DNA of 64,000 bases from an uncultured Planctomycetaceae bacterium (GTDB lineage: Bacteria; Planctomycetota; Planctomycetia; Gemmatales; Gemmataceae). The translations under genes were made by a program, and so were the position numbers. The notes below the pieces were generated by a model. It was not told where the DNA came from. It was given only the letters and a program-made list of their open reading frames with translations, and did not search any database. The stretch is taken from assembly GCA_937888715.1 (NCBI GenBank), contig CALARU010000286.1, positions 1 to 64,000 of the forward strand. Reading direction: 5' to 3'. Shown in pieces: positions 53,089 through 61,864 of the stretch (positions are counted from its first letter, which is position 1; each line of letters starts with the position of its first letter).

Positions 53089-54468
53089 ATGACTGGAACC
53101 AACAAAAGAGCATGTGATGAGTTTAACCTTTTGAGCCATACGCGCAGAGGCTTTATCAAAGCGGGTTCGCTAGGGATGTGTGGCTTGGCACTTCCTCAAT
53201 TGCTAAGGCAAGAAGCTGTAGCTTCTGCGTTGGGAAAGCCTGTTAACCGCGAAAAATCTGTAATAATTTTGTGGATGCGTGGCGGCCCCAGTCAGCATGA
53301 TATGTGGGATCCTAAGCCCGATGCGCCTGTAGAAATTCGGGGTGAGTTTAAACCCATTGCCACCAGTGTTCCTGGAATTCAAGTTTCTGAACTATTGCCT
53401 AAAACAGCTAAGATCATGCATAAATGGTCGATTATTCGCAGCTTAGCGCATCGTTCGATCGATGGGAATGTTGGCCATTCCGATGGTGATCAGATTTGTT
53501 TTACGGGTTACCCTAGCGGCCCGAGCCCTGATACCAATGTAATGCCCAGCTGCGGTTCCCATGCTGCTAAGCAATTGCAACACTTAAACACTGCAATGCC
53601 TGCGTATGTGATGATTCCCAAGAATGTTCCTGGAACGGGTTCTGCTTGGTTGGGGAAATCGTATGCAGCCTTTGAAACCTTAGCTGATCCTGCTGCAACG
53701 GGGCCATTTAAAATTCCAAACTTTACTTTTGCTGAGGGTGTAGATGCGGGAAGATTGGGTGAAAGAAAAGCCCTTTTAGACACTTTAAATAATCCCGACT
53801 TAGCTGAATCGATGAAGAATTTGGGAGATTACCAGAATCAAGCCCTCGGAATTCTTTCGAGTGGAAAGGCTCGGGCTGCTTTTGATCTCGATAGTGAACC
53901 GCAATCCTTAAGAGATCGTTATGGGTTTATGCCCGCATTTGATCCGGGCGATCCGCAACGATGTGGCGCACCTAATTGGGCCCAACGCATGCTGCTTTCT
54001 CGCAGATTGGTGGAGGCAGGCGTTAGGATGGTTACCGTTGATTTGCGTTGGTGGGATTTTCACAAGCAAGGCTTTGACTCGCAAAAACGAGGGTTCCTGC
54101 CCCGCTGGGATATGGCGTATTCCGCTTTTATTGAAGACATGGAATCTCGTGGATTACTTGAAAATACACTCGTAGTTGCTTGGGGCGAATTTGGCCGAAC
54201 CCCTGTAATTAATAAAGATGCTGGGCGCGATCACTGGCCCTATGTTATGTCAGCTGCTTTTGCAGGCGGTGGTGTAAAGGGTGGCAGAGTCATTGGTTCT
54301 TCTGATGCCAAGGGCGCTGTGCCTAAGGATAATCGCAAATTGCCACACGATGTGCTAGCAACCATTTACAGCCATCTTGGAATCGATACTAAAGCAGCAT
54401 ATCTGGATCATACCGGCAGGCCACATGTGGTATTGCCCGAAGGTTCCAAAATTGAAGAGTTGTTTTAA
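53089..54468 (+). CDS. DUF1501 protein with Tat-type signal
   Basis: 459-residue DUF1501 protein. N-terminus has a twin-arginine signal (TRRGFIKAGSLGMCGLALPQLL), then the family blocks VIILWMRGGPSQHDMWDPKP, ATSVPGIQVSELLPKTA, GHSDGDQICFTG, VVAWGEFGRTP and the final GRPHVVLPEG. ATG 53089 is favoured by GGAG 7 nt upstream. It is the better-conserved of the two DUF1501 proteins here, and it too lacks an adjacent DUF1549/DUF1553 partner. Exported folded by Tat; enzymatic function not established. Confidence 0.93.
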   Translation: MTGTNKRACDEFNLLSHTRRGFIKAGSLGMCGLALPQLLRQEAVASALGKPVNREKSVIILWMRGGPSQHDMWDPKPDAPVEIRGEFKPIATSVPGIQVSELLPKTAKIMHKWSIIRSLAHRSIDGNVGHSDGDQICFTGYPSGPSPDTNVMPSCGSHAAKQLQHLNTAMPAYVMIPKNVPGTGSAWLGKSYAAFETLADPAATGPFKIPNFTFAEGVDAGRLGERKALLDTLNNPDLAESMKNLGDYQNQALGILSSGKARAAFDLDSEPQSLRDRYGFMPAFDPGDPQRCGAPNWAQRMLLSRRLVEAGVRMVTVDLRWWDFHKQGFDSQKRGFLPRWDMAYSAFIEDMESRGLLENTLVVAWGEFGRTPVINKDAGRDHWPYVMSAAFAGGGVKGGRVIGSSDAKGAVPKDNRKLPHDVLATIYSHLGIDTKAAYLDHTGRPHVVLPEGSKIEELF

Positions 54469-54481
54469 GGAATCGGGAGTA

Positions 54482-55546
54482 TTAGTTAATACCAGCTGGG
54501 ATGATCGATTTGATTTGAAAGTCGCGGGTATCCCAAAGTGTAACATGACCCTGGCAAGTACCAACTGCCAGGGTTTTTCCGTCTGGACTCAAGACGATGG
54601 AGCTTATCATTGAGTCCGTAGATGCCAGTTTGTAAATCAGATCCCCTGAATTTATATCTCGTACTTGGACCGCATTGCTCCCGGTAGATAGGAAGAATGT
54701 TTTTTCATCTTTGGAAATTCCAACATGTCTAATTAATTTGTTTGAAATTTGAATGGTTTTGACAATTTGGTTATTCGAAGAATCAATAATGTGAACTGCA
54801 CCTTCAGAGGTTGCGATCAGGGTTTTGCCCGACCAATTTAATGCATCTATAGGCGAATTGATTTTTGCAATTACCGTGCTTTCTGAATTGGATAGCGGGT
54901 TGAACAAGACTATTTCTCCAGTGGATGCACCCAAAGCGACAACCCCTGTTTCCGCGTGTTTACTCATCGAAATATAGTGCAAATTTGGAACGTTTTGTGG
55001 CCTGCTATGGATGTCATCGTGCCAGAGTTGGGGCAAAGTTTTTGAAAATTTACCGTTGGAATTGGCTAGGTTTCCTAAGCTTAATATCGATTCTTGCCCG
55101 CTGACCGATTGAATTTGCTGGATGATTTCTATGTCGGAATGAATTCTGAATTGAATATCGAGTGTAACTGGGTTGCATAAAAGAATTTGGGATTTACTGG
55201 TCCCCAGATAAAGCTGGCTTCCTGTGGGATCCCATTCAATGCAGGTAAGTGGCATGGATGCAATCAAAATGGAGGCTGTTGGGTTCCCCCCTGCTACGGG
55301 CCAAGTGCTTATAAATCTATCTCCTGCAAGTACTGCAAGATTTTTGGAGTCTGGGGAAAAGCGTATTTGGGAAATTTTAAGAGCTAATCCAAAAGATTTT
55401 TGTAACTCGGTATTTAAAGTTGCGGAAGAAGTAGAATTGGCAGTAGCGATTGCGGTGGGGTAATCCATTCGGGAAGCAGAGAAAACAGCAGCGGCTGCTG
55501 TCAATAAGACGCAAGCCGATTTTGCAATAGAAATAATAGCGGGCAT
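54482..55546 (-). CDS. Exported WD40-like repeat protein
   Basis: 354 residues with an N-terminal signal-like segment (SACVLLTAAAAVFSA) and WD40-type blades throughout, clearest at the C-terminus (SSIVLSPDGKTLAVGTCQGHVTLWD) and in the first blade (ISQIRFSPDSKNLAVLAGDRFISTW). It probably forms one seven-bladed propeller for protein binding in the cell envelope. A strong AAGGAGAG ribosome site precedes ATG 55546. It is convergent with the DUF1501 gene, with only 13 nt between them. Partner unknown. Confidence 0.85.
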   Translation of the reverse strand: MPAIISIAKSACVLLTAAAAVFSASRMDYPTAIATANSTSSATLNTELQKSFGLALKISQIRFSPDSKNLAVLAGDRFISTWPVAGGNPTASILIASMPLTCIEWDPTGSQLYLGTSKSQILLCNPVTLDIQFRIHSDIEIIQQIQSVSGQESILSLGNLANSNGKFSKTLPQLWHDDIHSRPQNVPNLHYISMSKHAETGVVALGASTGEIVLFNPLSNSESTVIAKINSPIDALNWSGKTLIATSEGAVHIIDSSNNQIVKTIQISNKLIRHVGISKDEKTFFLSTGSNAVQVRDINSGDLIYKLASTDSMISSIVLSPDGKTLAVGTCQGHVTLWDTRDFQIKSIIPAGIN

Positions 55547-55793
55547 AGCTTATCTCTCCTTAACGGATTATTCTCACATACTTCATTGTATCTTCACATT
55601 TTGGTTTTGTAAATACTAAAGCTTTTTTCTAAACGAAAGTGGAGATTCGAAAAACTCTTAAACCTGTGAGTCAAGTTTGTAAAGGGCAGTTTTAAGTTTT
55701 GGAAATCAAGCGATAGTGATTGGGCGCTCTGCTTTGGTTTGCTTAATAGATTGCTTCTGCCAAAGTTTGTTGAGTGGTTTTCCGAATAGAAAA

Positions 55794-56747
55794 TCAATAA
55801 CCGTCTGTGGTTTCTCCGCCTTGGCGGGTGCCAAGTTTTACCCAAGTTTGCCCATCGATTGAATCGGTGATAAATCTTACTGAACCATCTCCGAATAGGA
55901 AATTGACGCCCCCAGAATGCTTGCTGGTGATACTTTCTGGATGAAAAGAACCATCAGGCTCGGGTATATTAGGTTTGGATGGACTGCTAGGGTCACCTGT
56001 CCATCCAAGAACATAAAGAGCCGGGGTTTCGCCATCTAGATCACCACCGGGAAGCGCTCCCACCCAAGTGCATACTCCCGGAAGTGTGCCCACAGCTTGT
56101 TTAGCAGATTTTGAACTTCGTTCACCCACAAAAAGGGTGTTGCTCAAACCATCGGTAACTTCAGCAATAGAAACACCTCTGCCACGAAGCAGCATTCCCA
56201 AGCCCAAAGCAGAATCAAAGTCTGCTAATTCTGCTTGCCCATTGATGCCTGCGTAAGAGCTTTTAGCGAGTTCGAAATTGCCGCCCGCGCCCGAAATGGT
56301 AAAGGTGTTTAAGCCAGTGTCATCAGATGGGCAAAGAAAGCCCTTAATTACAGTCTTACGAAAAGCAATAGCAGCAGCAGAGGTGTTATTCATTGCAATG
56401 GAGTTGATATTAATCGATTTATAAAGGGATTCTTGTTCGAGGTAGGGAAGAATCAGTGCGCCCCAGCCCCAGCCTATAATAGGATCTGGATTTGTTGTAG
56501 CTGTAGGATCTACCGGGTTAACGGTCATATTATCGAGGTAACCTGCGGGAAACCTATTGTAGGTGCTTTCGTAATTCATCATTGCGAGGCCAATTTGCTT
56601 CAGATTATTGGTGCATTGAAGCCTGGCAGCGGCATCACGCACTTTCTGTACCGCAGGCAATAGCAACCCTATCAACATCCCTATGATGGCAATCACCACC
56701 AAGAGTTCGATCAGAGTAAAGCCTTTTTGCTGGGATTTGTAGGTCAT
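55794..56747 (-). CDS. DUF1559 type II pseudopilin-like protein
   Basis: 317-residue DUF1559 protein with a canonical prepilin leader ([20 protein letters not shown], Gly before the Phe), [26 protein letters not shown] and the terminal SKHSGGVNFLFGDGSVRFI motif. GAGGTGA just upstream of ATG 56747 and a strong sigma-70-type promoter about 45 nt further upstream point to robust expression. Second DUF1559 in the window; functions of this family remain undefined. Confidence 0.93.
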   Translation of the reverse strand: MTYKSQQKGFTLIELLVVIAIIGMLIGLLLPAVQKVRDAAARLQCTNNLKQIGLAMMNYESTYNRFPAGYLDNMTVNPVDPTATTNPDPIIGWGWGALILPYLEQESLYKSININSIAMNNTSAAAIAFRKTVIKGFLCPSDDTGLNTFTISGAGGNFELAKSSYAGINGQAELADFDSALGLGMLLRGRGVSIAEVTDGLSNTLFVGERSSKSAKQAVGTLPGVCTWVGALPGGDLDGETPALYVLGWTGDPSSPSKPNIPEPDGSFHPESITSKHSGGVNFLFGDGSVRFITDSIDGQTWVKLGTRQGGETTDGY

Positions 56748-56799
56748 TGTTCACCTCAAAATTGATGTTACAACAAAGTAAAACAAACTTATACTTCAA

Positions 56800-56827
56800 A
56801 TTGTATAACAGAATATTACCGTGTCAA
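56800..56827 (-). promoter_or_regulatory. Sigma-70-type promoter for the DUF1559 gene
   Basis: On the minus strand, TTGACA (56827-56822) and TACAAT (56805-56800) are separated by 16 nt, matching 11 of 12 consensus bases. Transcription would start near 56793 and give a leader of about 45 nt before the DUF1559 start. It is the best sigma-70 promoter seen in the window and lies in the 307-nt gene-free stretch 56748-57054, which otherwise holds AT-rich sequence only. Confidence 0.65.
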
Positions 56828-57054
56828 TATGGTTATACTTTATTAGTTCGTTTTATTGGGCGGTAGGTTTGCTTCCTGTTGTTTGCTCTGAGGTTTTGCT
56901 TTTTAAAGCGGATGGCTTTCCTGTTCGCCGTTGACACGAACTTTCAAAAACGAATATAAATTTATATCTTCAAAAAATTCGAAGGGAGATTTTGCATTCT
57001 CCCCGCTCTTTATTTTGAGATGCATGGATGCGATTTTACTTGTTGGGATAAAGG

Positions 57055-58173
57055 ATGTGTCCCTTGGTATGCGGCATTGCGAGTTCCGTTCCGATAAACG
57101 ATCCCCGGCAGAACCTTGATTGGTCTGTCTGGCATAGTGATATTGCGTCTGGCAAATCGAGTTCAATCAATTCACATGTGCTAAGAATGGTTCTTTGGTT
57201 GGCGAGCCTTCCCTACGGGGCAAGTGTATGGTTGCGCAACATATTCTTTACAATTAAAATATTCAGGACAAAAAAAGTAGCAGTACCTGTGGTTTGCATA
57301 GGCAACCTGACTGCTGGGGGCACAGGAAAAACCCCGTGTGTTGAATGGCTGTGCAGGGTTCTTTGCTCGTTGGAATTGCGGGTTGCGATTTTAAGCCGTG
57401 GCTATGGCGGTGCGGGTGGTGCCAATGATGAAGCAATGGTGCTTGAAGATCGATTGCCCGATGTGCCACACCTTCAGGGGCCTGATAGATATCTGATAGC
57501 TCAATCAGCAATCGAAGAGTTGGAAAGCGAAGTGCTGGTATTGGATGATGGTTTTCAGCATCGCCAATTTGCAAGGGATTTAGATATTGTGTTAGTGGAT
57601 GCGACGAACCCGTGGGGTTATGGGTATTTACTTCCCCGCGGAACATTGCGGGAACCCAAGTCGGGATTAAAAAGAGCAGGGGCAGTGGTGATAACCCGTG
57701 CGGATCAAGTGGCAGAGGAAAAGCTAACAAGCCTTCGAAATGAGATTAGCAAAATAGCTCCGGGTTTGGTGCTGTGCGAAGCCATTCATCAGCCTGTGGA
57801 GATGATTTGTTGGGAAAGTGAATCGATGGAGTTGGAAGAGATCAAGGGTAGGAAAGTGCTTGCGTTTTGTGGCATAGGAAACCCCGGATCATTTATCAAA
57901 ACATTAGAAAACATAGGCGCAAGTGTAGTGGGGAGCAGAGTGTTTCCGGATCATCATGCGTATACAAGAAATGATATTGCGGATTTGATTGAATGGGCTT
58001 CCCAGCTTGCAGATGGGGATACACTTTTGGTTACAACCCACAAGGATTTGGTGAAAATTCGCACTTCTTCCCTGGGTGGGAATCTGCTTTATGCGCTTCG
58101 GGTTGAAATGCGATTTTTGTCTGGTGCGGAACAGCTTCAAGCATTGGTGCGATCCAAAACGCTTTTAGTTTAG
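57055..58173 (+). CDS. lpxK: Tetraacyldisaccharide 4'-kinase LpxK
   Basis: LpxK phosphorylates the lipid A precursor at the 4' position at the inner membrane. Walker A GNLTAGGTGKTP, the SRGYGG motif and DDGFQHR are all present, as is the N-terminal membrane-associated segment (VLWLASLPYGASVWLRN). The start is uncertain: ATG 57055 gives 372 aa with about 20 residues unlike the family, and no good internal start with a ribosome site was found between 57060 and 57186. It begins a run of lipid A/core genes and implies that this organism makes true lipid A. Confidence 0.92.
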   Translation: MCPLVCGIASSVPINDPRQNLDWSVWHSDIASGKSSSINSHVLRMVLWLASLPYGASVWLRNIFFTIKIFRTKKVAVPVVCIGNLTAGGTGKTPCVEWLCRVLCSLELRVAILSRGYGGAGGANDEAMVLEDRLPDVPHLQGPDRYLIAQSAIEELESEVLVLDDGFQHRQFARDLDIVLVDATNPWGYGYLLPRGTLREPKSGLKRAGAVVITRADQVAEEKLTSLRNEISKIAPGLVLCEAIHQPVEMICWESESMELEEIKGRKVLAFCGIGNPGSFIKTLENIGASVVGSRVFPDHHAYTRNDIADLIEWASQLADGDTLLVTTHKDLVKIRTSSLGGNLLYALRVEMRFLSGAEQLQALVRSKTLLV

Positions 58174-58204
58174 TCCGAGAGCTTTTTAAATGGAGGATTT
58201 TATA

Positions 58205-59191
58205 GTGACTTATACTGGAATCAAAAATATGAACAAACCTTTCGATCTTCAGGGTTTGAAAACCTACGATTTGGCATCTAGACCTTCCAAGGTGTTCAAG
58301 GAAGATTTGGGCAAGCCATTAAATGAGCACGCATCGGTTGCTGATTTGATTGATTCACTTCCCAATCAACTTGCTGGCAAAAGCATTCGCAGGGTGAGAG
58401 ATCATCTGGTAAGAGCGGGATCCAATGGTAATACCGTGGTCGCAGCCATTGGCGGGCATGTGATTAAAACCGGCTGTGCTCCCTACCTGATTGATTGGAT
58501 TCAGAAGGGGATTATCAAGGCGGTAGCAATGAATGGGTCTGCTGCGATCCATGATGTGGAATTGGCCTTGGAAGGAAAAACGAGCGAAGATGTTGGCACG
58601 ATGTTGAATGATGGGAAGTTTGGCATGGCCCGCGAAACCGCAGATTTCTTTGCACTCGCAACCCGCAGGGGCGCAGATGAGGGCATTGGCCTTGGCGCTG
58701 CTGTTGGGGCTTTGCTTGAAGAAAAATACTGCAAGGCTCCCGAAGTTAGCCTTTTGCTTGCAGCCCGTAAAGCTGGTATCCCTTGCACCGTTCATGTCGC
58801 TGTGGGCACCGATATCGTTCATATGCATCCCCATGTAAGTGGTGCTGCCATTGGTGAATCAAGTCACTTGGATTTTCGCATTCTTTGCTCCGTGGTTAGC
58901 ACCATGGCTAATGGTGTGTGGATGAATTTGGGCAGTGCGGTGATCATGCCTGAAGTTCTTTTAAAGGCAGTGAGTGTTGTCAGGAATTTCAACTACGATT
59001 TGGATGGGCTTGTTTGTGTGAATATGGACAAGGAATCGCGTTACCGCAGTACGGTGAATGTACTCAATCGGCCTTCTTCCGAAGGCATTGAAATTACCGG
59101 GCATCATGAAATCATGTTGCCATTGTTGCATGCATCTGTGGCAGCGGCATGGGCTGCAAGGCCGAAGTTTAATGAATCCAAAGCGGCCTAA
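58205..59191 (+). CDS. Deoxyhypusine synthase-like protein in LPS-core locus
   Basis: 328 residues from GTG 58205, chosen because GGAGG (58192-58196) is 8 nt upstream; an in-frame ATG at 58190 would overlap that site. The sequence resembles the deoxyhypusine-synthase fold: NTVVAAIGGHVIKTG, IIKAVAMNGSAAIHDVELAL, IPCTVHVAVGTDIVHMHP, GVWMNLGSAVIMPEVLLKA. The usual DHS catalytic Lys region is not recognisable. Bacteria lack hypusine, so the substrate is likely different; location between lpxK and hldE suggests an envelope-sugar or amine modification role. Family call moderate, function unknown. Confidence 0.65.
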   Translation: MTYTGIKNMNKPFDLQGLKTYDLASRPSKVFKEDLGKPLNEHASVADLIDSLPNQLAGKSIRRVRDHLVRAGSNGNTVVAAIGGHVIKTGCAPYLIDWIQKGIIKAVAMNGSAAIHDVELALEGKTSEDVGTMLNDGKFGMARETADFFALATRRGADEGIGLGAAVGALLEEKYCKAPEVSLLLAARKAGIPCTVHVAVGTDIVHMHPHVSGAAIGESSHLDFRILCSVVSTMANGVWMNLGSAVIMPEVLLKAVSVVRNFNYDLDGLVCVNMDKESRYRSTVNVLNRPSSEGIEITGHHEIMLPLLHASVAAAWAARPKFNESKAA

Positions 59192-59206
59192 TTATTAGGG
59201 GAAGTC

Positions 59207-60754
59207 ATGTTGAACGAAATGAAGCCCAGACTGGTTACGCCTGAAGTTTTAATGCAGCAGGGAACCGACCTTGTTGATCTTGTACACAAGCTTGGGCAAC
59301 CAAGGATTCTTGTGCTGGGTGATCTGATGTTGGATCGATATGTTTGGGGTGATGCAGAGCGCATCAGCCAGGAAGCGCCTGTGATTTTGCTTCGGGCAGA
59401 GCGCAGGGAAGAGCGCCTAGGTGGGGCTAGCAGTGTTGCAACCATGCTTAAGGCAATTGGCGCAAAAGTGCAAATTGCGGGCGTTGTTGGTAACGATTCC
59501 AATGGCGAGCAGTTGCGCAGCATGTTGATTGAGCAGGGGATTGATCCTGAAACAGTGTTGGTGGATTCTGAGCGGCCCACCACAGTTAAGGAACGCTACA
59601 TAGGCAAAGCACAGCACAGACATCCACAGCAGATCATTCGGGTTGATTACGAGGTGCGTGATCATCTTTCCAAGCATTTAGAAACCCGGCTTGCAGAATT
59701 GATCAAACGCAACATCAATGATTTTGATCTCGTTTTGGTTAGTGATTACGACAAGGGTGTATGTACCCCAGGCTTGCTTGCAAGTGTGATTTCCGATTGC
59801 AAAGCCATTGGCAAGAAAGTGATTGTAGATCCTATTAGGGGTAGCGATTATCGCAAATATCATGGCGTTTCGACAATGACTCCCAACAGGCTTGAAGCTG
59901 GCCTTGCTACAGGCAGGGTGATCGAAACTAATGAAGATGGCTTGGCTGCTGCTGCATTATTGCGCGAGCGACTTGATATGGAGGCTGCCATTATTACTCT
60001 TGATAAAGAGGGGATGGCTCTTTCGCACCAAGATGGGCGCTCTGATATTTTTCCTACGAGAATTAGGCAGGTTTACGACATCACTGGCGCAGGCGACATG
60101 GTGCTTGCGGTGTTGGGCATGGCACTTGCTGCAGGTGCTGATTACCCCGAAGCCATCAAGCTTGCAAATATTGCAGGTGGATTGGAAGTAGAAAAGATTG
60201 GCGTGGTCCCGGTTACTAAAGCCGAAATGATTGAAGATATCTGTAAATCTTCCCTTGCTACCAAGGGCGATAACCTTTCTGGTATCGAAAAAATGATGGG
60301 TCGCGATTCGCTTCTTCGTGAACTTGAACAGCACCGGAAGCTAGGTAGAAAAGTTGTATTTACCAATGGCTGCTTTGATGTACTTCATGCGGGCCATGTT
60401 CAGTATTTGCGCGAAGCTAGGGCCCAGGGTGATATCCTTATCGTTGGTTTGAATAGCGATTCAAGCGTGCAAATGTTGAAAGGCCCAACCAGGCCCGTCA
60501 ATAAGATTGATGCCCGCTCCGTGGTTATTGCTGGCCTCGAATGTGTAAGTTATCTTGCTATTTTTGAAGAAAAAACACCTATCGATTTAATTCGCTTCCT
60601 TAAACCTGATGTTTTGGTCAAGGGTGCTGATTACCACAAAGATGAAGTGGTAGGCGGGCAATTTGTTGAAAGCTATGGAGGCAGGGTTCACCTTGCTTCG
60701 CTTCGTAAAGGTTTTTCTACTACCGGTATTTTAGAGCGTCTTGGAGCGGCTTAA
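59207..60754 (+). CDS. hldE: Bifunctional heptose-7-phosphate kinase / heptose-1-phosphate nucleotidyltransferase
   Basis: 515-residue HldE (RfaE). The N-terminal ribokinase-type domain (about 20-335) has LGGASSVATMLKAIGA and the GAGD anion hole (YDITGAGDMVLA). The C-terminal nucleotidyltransferase (about 370-515) has FTNGCFDVLHAGHVQYL with HxGH and the KGADYHKDEVVGG block. It makes ADP-heptose precursors for the LPS inner core. AGGGGAAG precedes ATG 59207. The next gene, a heptosyltransferase, starts about 25 nt later, so substrate supply and transfer are adjacent. Confidence 0.97.
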   Translation: MLNEMKPRLVTPEVLMQQGTDLVDLVHKLGQPRILVLGDLMLDRYVWGDAERISQEAPVILLRAERREERLGGASSVATMLKAIGAKVQIAGVVGNDSNGEQLRSMLIEQGIDPETVLVDSERPTTVKERYIGKAQHRHPQQIIRVDYEVRDHLSKHLETRLAELIKRNINDFDLVLVSDYDKGVCTPGLLASVISDCKAIGKKVIVDPIRGSDYRKYHGVSTMTPNRLEAGLATGRVIETNEDGLAAAALLRERLDMEAAIITLDKEGMALSHQDGRSDIFPTRIRQVYDITGAGDMVLAVLGMALAAGADYPEAIKLANIAGGLEVEKIGVVPVTKAEMIEDICKSSLATKGDNLSGIEKMMGRDSLLRELEQHRKLGRKVVFTNGCFDVLHAGHVQYLREARAQGDILIVGLNSDSSVQMLKGPTRPVNKIDARSVVIAGLECVSYLAIFEEKTPIDLIRFLKPDVLVKGADYHKDEVVGGQFVESYGGRVHLASLRKGFSTTGILERLGAA

Positions 60755-60779
60755 TTTTTCTACAGGGATGTTTGATTCT

Positions 60780-61847
60780 ATGAATGTTGCGATTTTTCTT
60801 CCAGGATGGATTGGTGATGCGGTGATGGCTACTCCTGCCATCAGGGCGCTCAAACTCCATTTCCCCTCGGGAAAATTCGTCTGCGTTTCTAAGTCTTATG
60901 TTGCTCCCATTCTTGTAGGCAACCCTTGGTTTGATTCCATGATTCTTACAGGTGGAAAAAAAGATCTATCTTTGTTAGAGGCTTCATCTCAACTCAAAAA
61001 AGAAAAAATTGATGTCGCTGTTTTGTTTCCCAATTCATTCAGGGCAGGCCTGCTTGCGTGGATGGGGGGTTGCAAACGATCGATAGGATTCAACCGCTAT
61101 TTCAGAAAATGGCTACTCTCTGATTCGCTTGAATCTCCACAAGATGCAAAAGGCAAGTTCATTCCTTCGCCCGCCATTGATTCTTATAACCAGTTAGCCA
61201 TGGTTGCAGGGGCCTCGAATCCTGGGTATGAAATGCAGCTTTTTACTTCAACAGTTGAAGAAGAAATGGCTGAACAAGTCTGGCGGTTTGCAGCTTTCAA
61301 AGATAAGCCGGAAGTTATCTGCTTGAATCCTGGTGCGGCTTTTGGTGCTTCCAAGCTTTGGCCTGCGGAGCATTTTGCTTCTCTTGCACGCGAACTTATC
61401 AGGCTTAGAGGGGCTGGCATTCTTGTCATGTGTGGGCCCAAAGAAAGCGAACTCGCACTTCGCATTACTTCGCTTATTGGCCATCCTTCAGCACGATGCC
61501 TTGCAGAACCTGGCATGCCCGATCTTTCGCTTGGCTTAAGCAAGGCTTGCATTAAGAAAAGCCAATTGCTGGTAACAACGGATAGTGGGCCGAGGCATTT
61601 TGCGGCGGCGTTTAACAAGCCTGTGGTTTCATTGTTCGGCCCCACGCACATAGAGTGGACTGATACTTATCATAAGAAGGAAATCAACCTGCAGAAGAAG
61701 TTGCCTTGTGGGCCTTGTCAGAAAAGGGTTTGCCCGCTGGAGCATCAGTGTATGAAGGAATTGATGCCTTTGGATGTGTTGAGCGCGGGTGTTAGTTTGT
61801 TGGATCAGCAGTTAGAAACTGCAAGGTTTTTAAGGTCGGTGGGATAA
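60780..61847 (+). CDS. waaF: ADP-heptose:LPS heptosyltransferase (WaaF-type)
   Basis: 355 residues from ATG 60780 (MNVAIFLPGWIGDAVMATP); in-frame ATGs at 60768 and 60741 give longer forms that overlap or abut hldE. GT9 family features: N-terminal GWIGDAVMATPAIRAL, nucleotide-binding PGAAFGASKLWPAEHFA and acceptor/donor motif TTDSGPRHFAAAFNKPVVSLFGPT. A Cys-rich end (CGPCQKRVCPLEHQC) is typical of WaaF. It adds heptose to the LPS core at the cytoplasmic face of the inner membrane. WaaC/WaaF distinction is not certain. Confidence 0.92.
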   Translation: MNVAIFLPGWIGDAVMATPAIRALKLHFPSGKFVCVSKSYVAPILVGNPWFDSMILTGGKKDLSLLEASSQLKKEKIDVAVLFPNSFRAGLLAWMGGCKRSIGFNRYFRKWLLSDSLESPQDAKGKFIPSPAIDSYNQLAMVAGASNPGYEMQLFTSTVEEEMAEQVWRFAAFKDKPEVICLNPGAAFGASKLWPAEHFASLARELIRLRGAGILVMCGPKESELALRITSLIGHPSARCLAEPGMPDLSLGLSKACIKKSQLLVTTDSGPRHFAAAFNKPVVSLFGPTHIEWTDTYHKKEINLQKKLPCGPCQKRVCPLEHQCMKELMPLDVLSAGVSLLDQQLETARFLRSVG

Positions 61848-61864
61848 TACTTGGAGTGAGTGTT

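Noticed and set aside
55594-55845. 83-codon minus-strand frame between the WD40 and DUF1559 genes
   Set aside because: Overlaps the DUF1559 3' end in another frame, has no ribosome site and an unusual composition.
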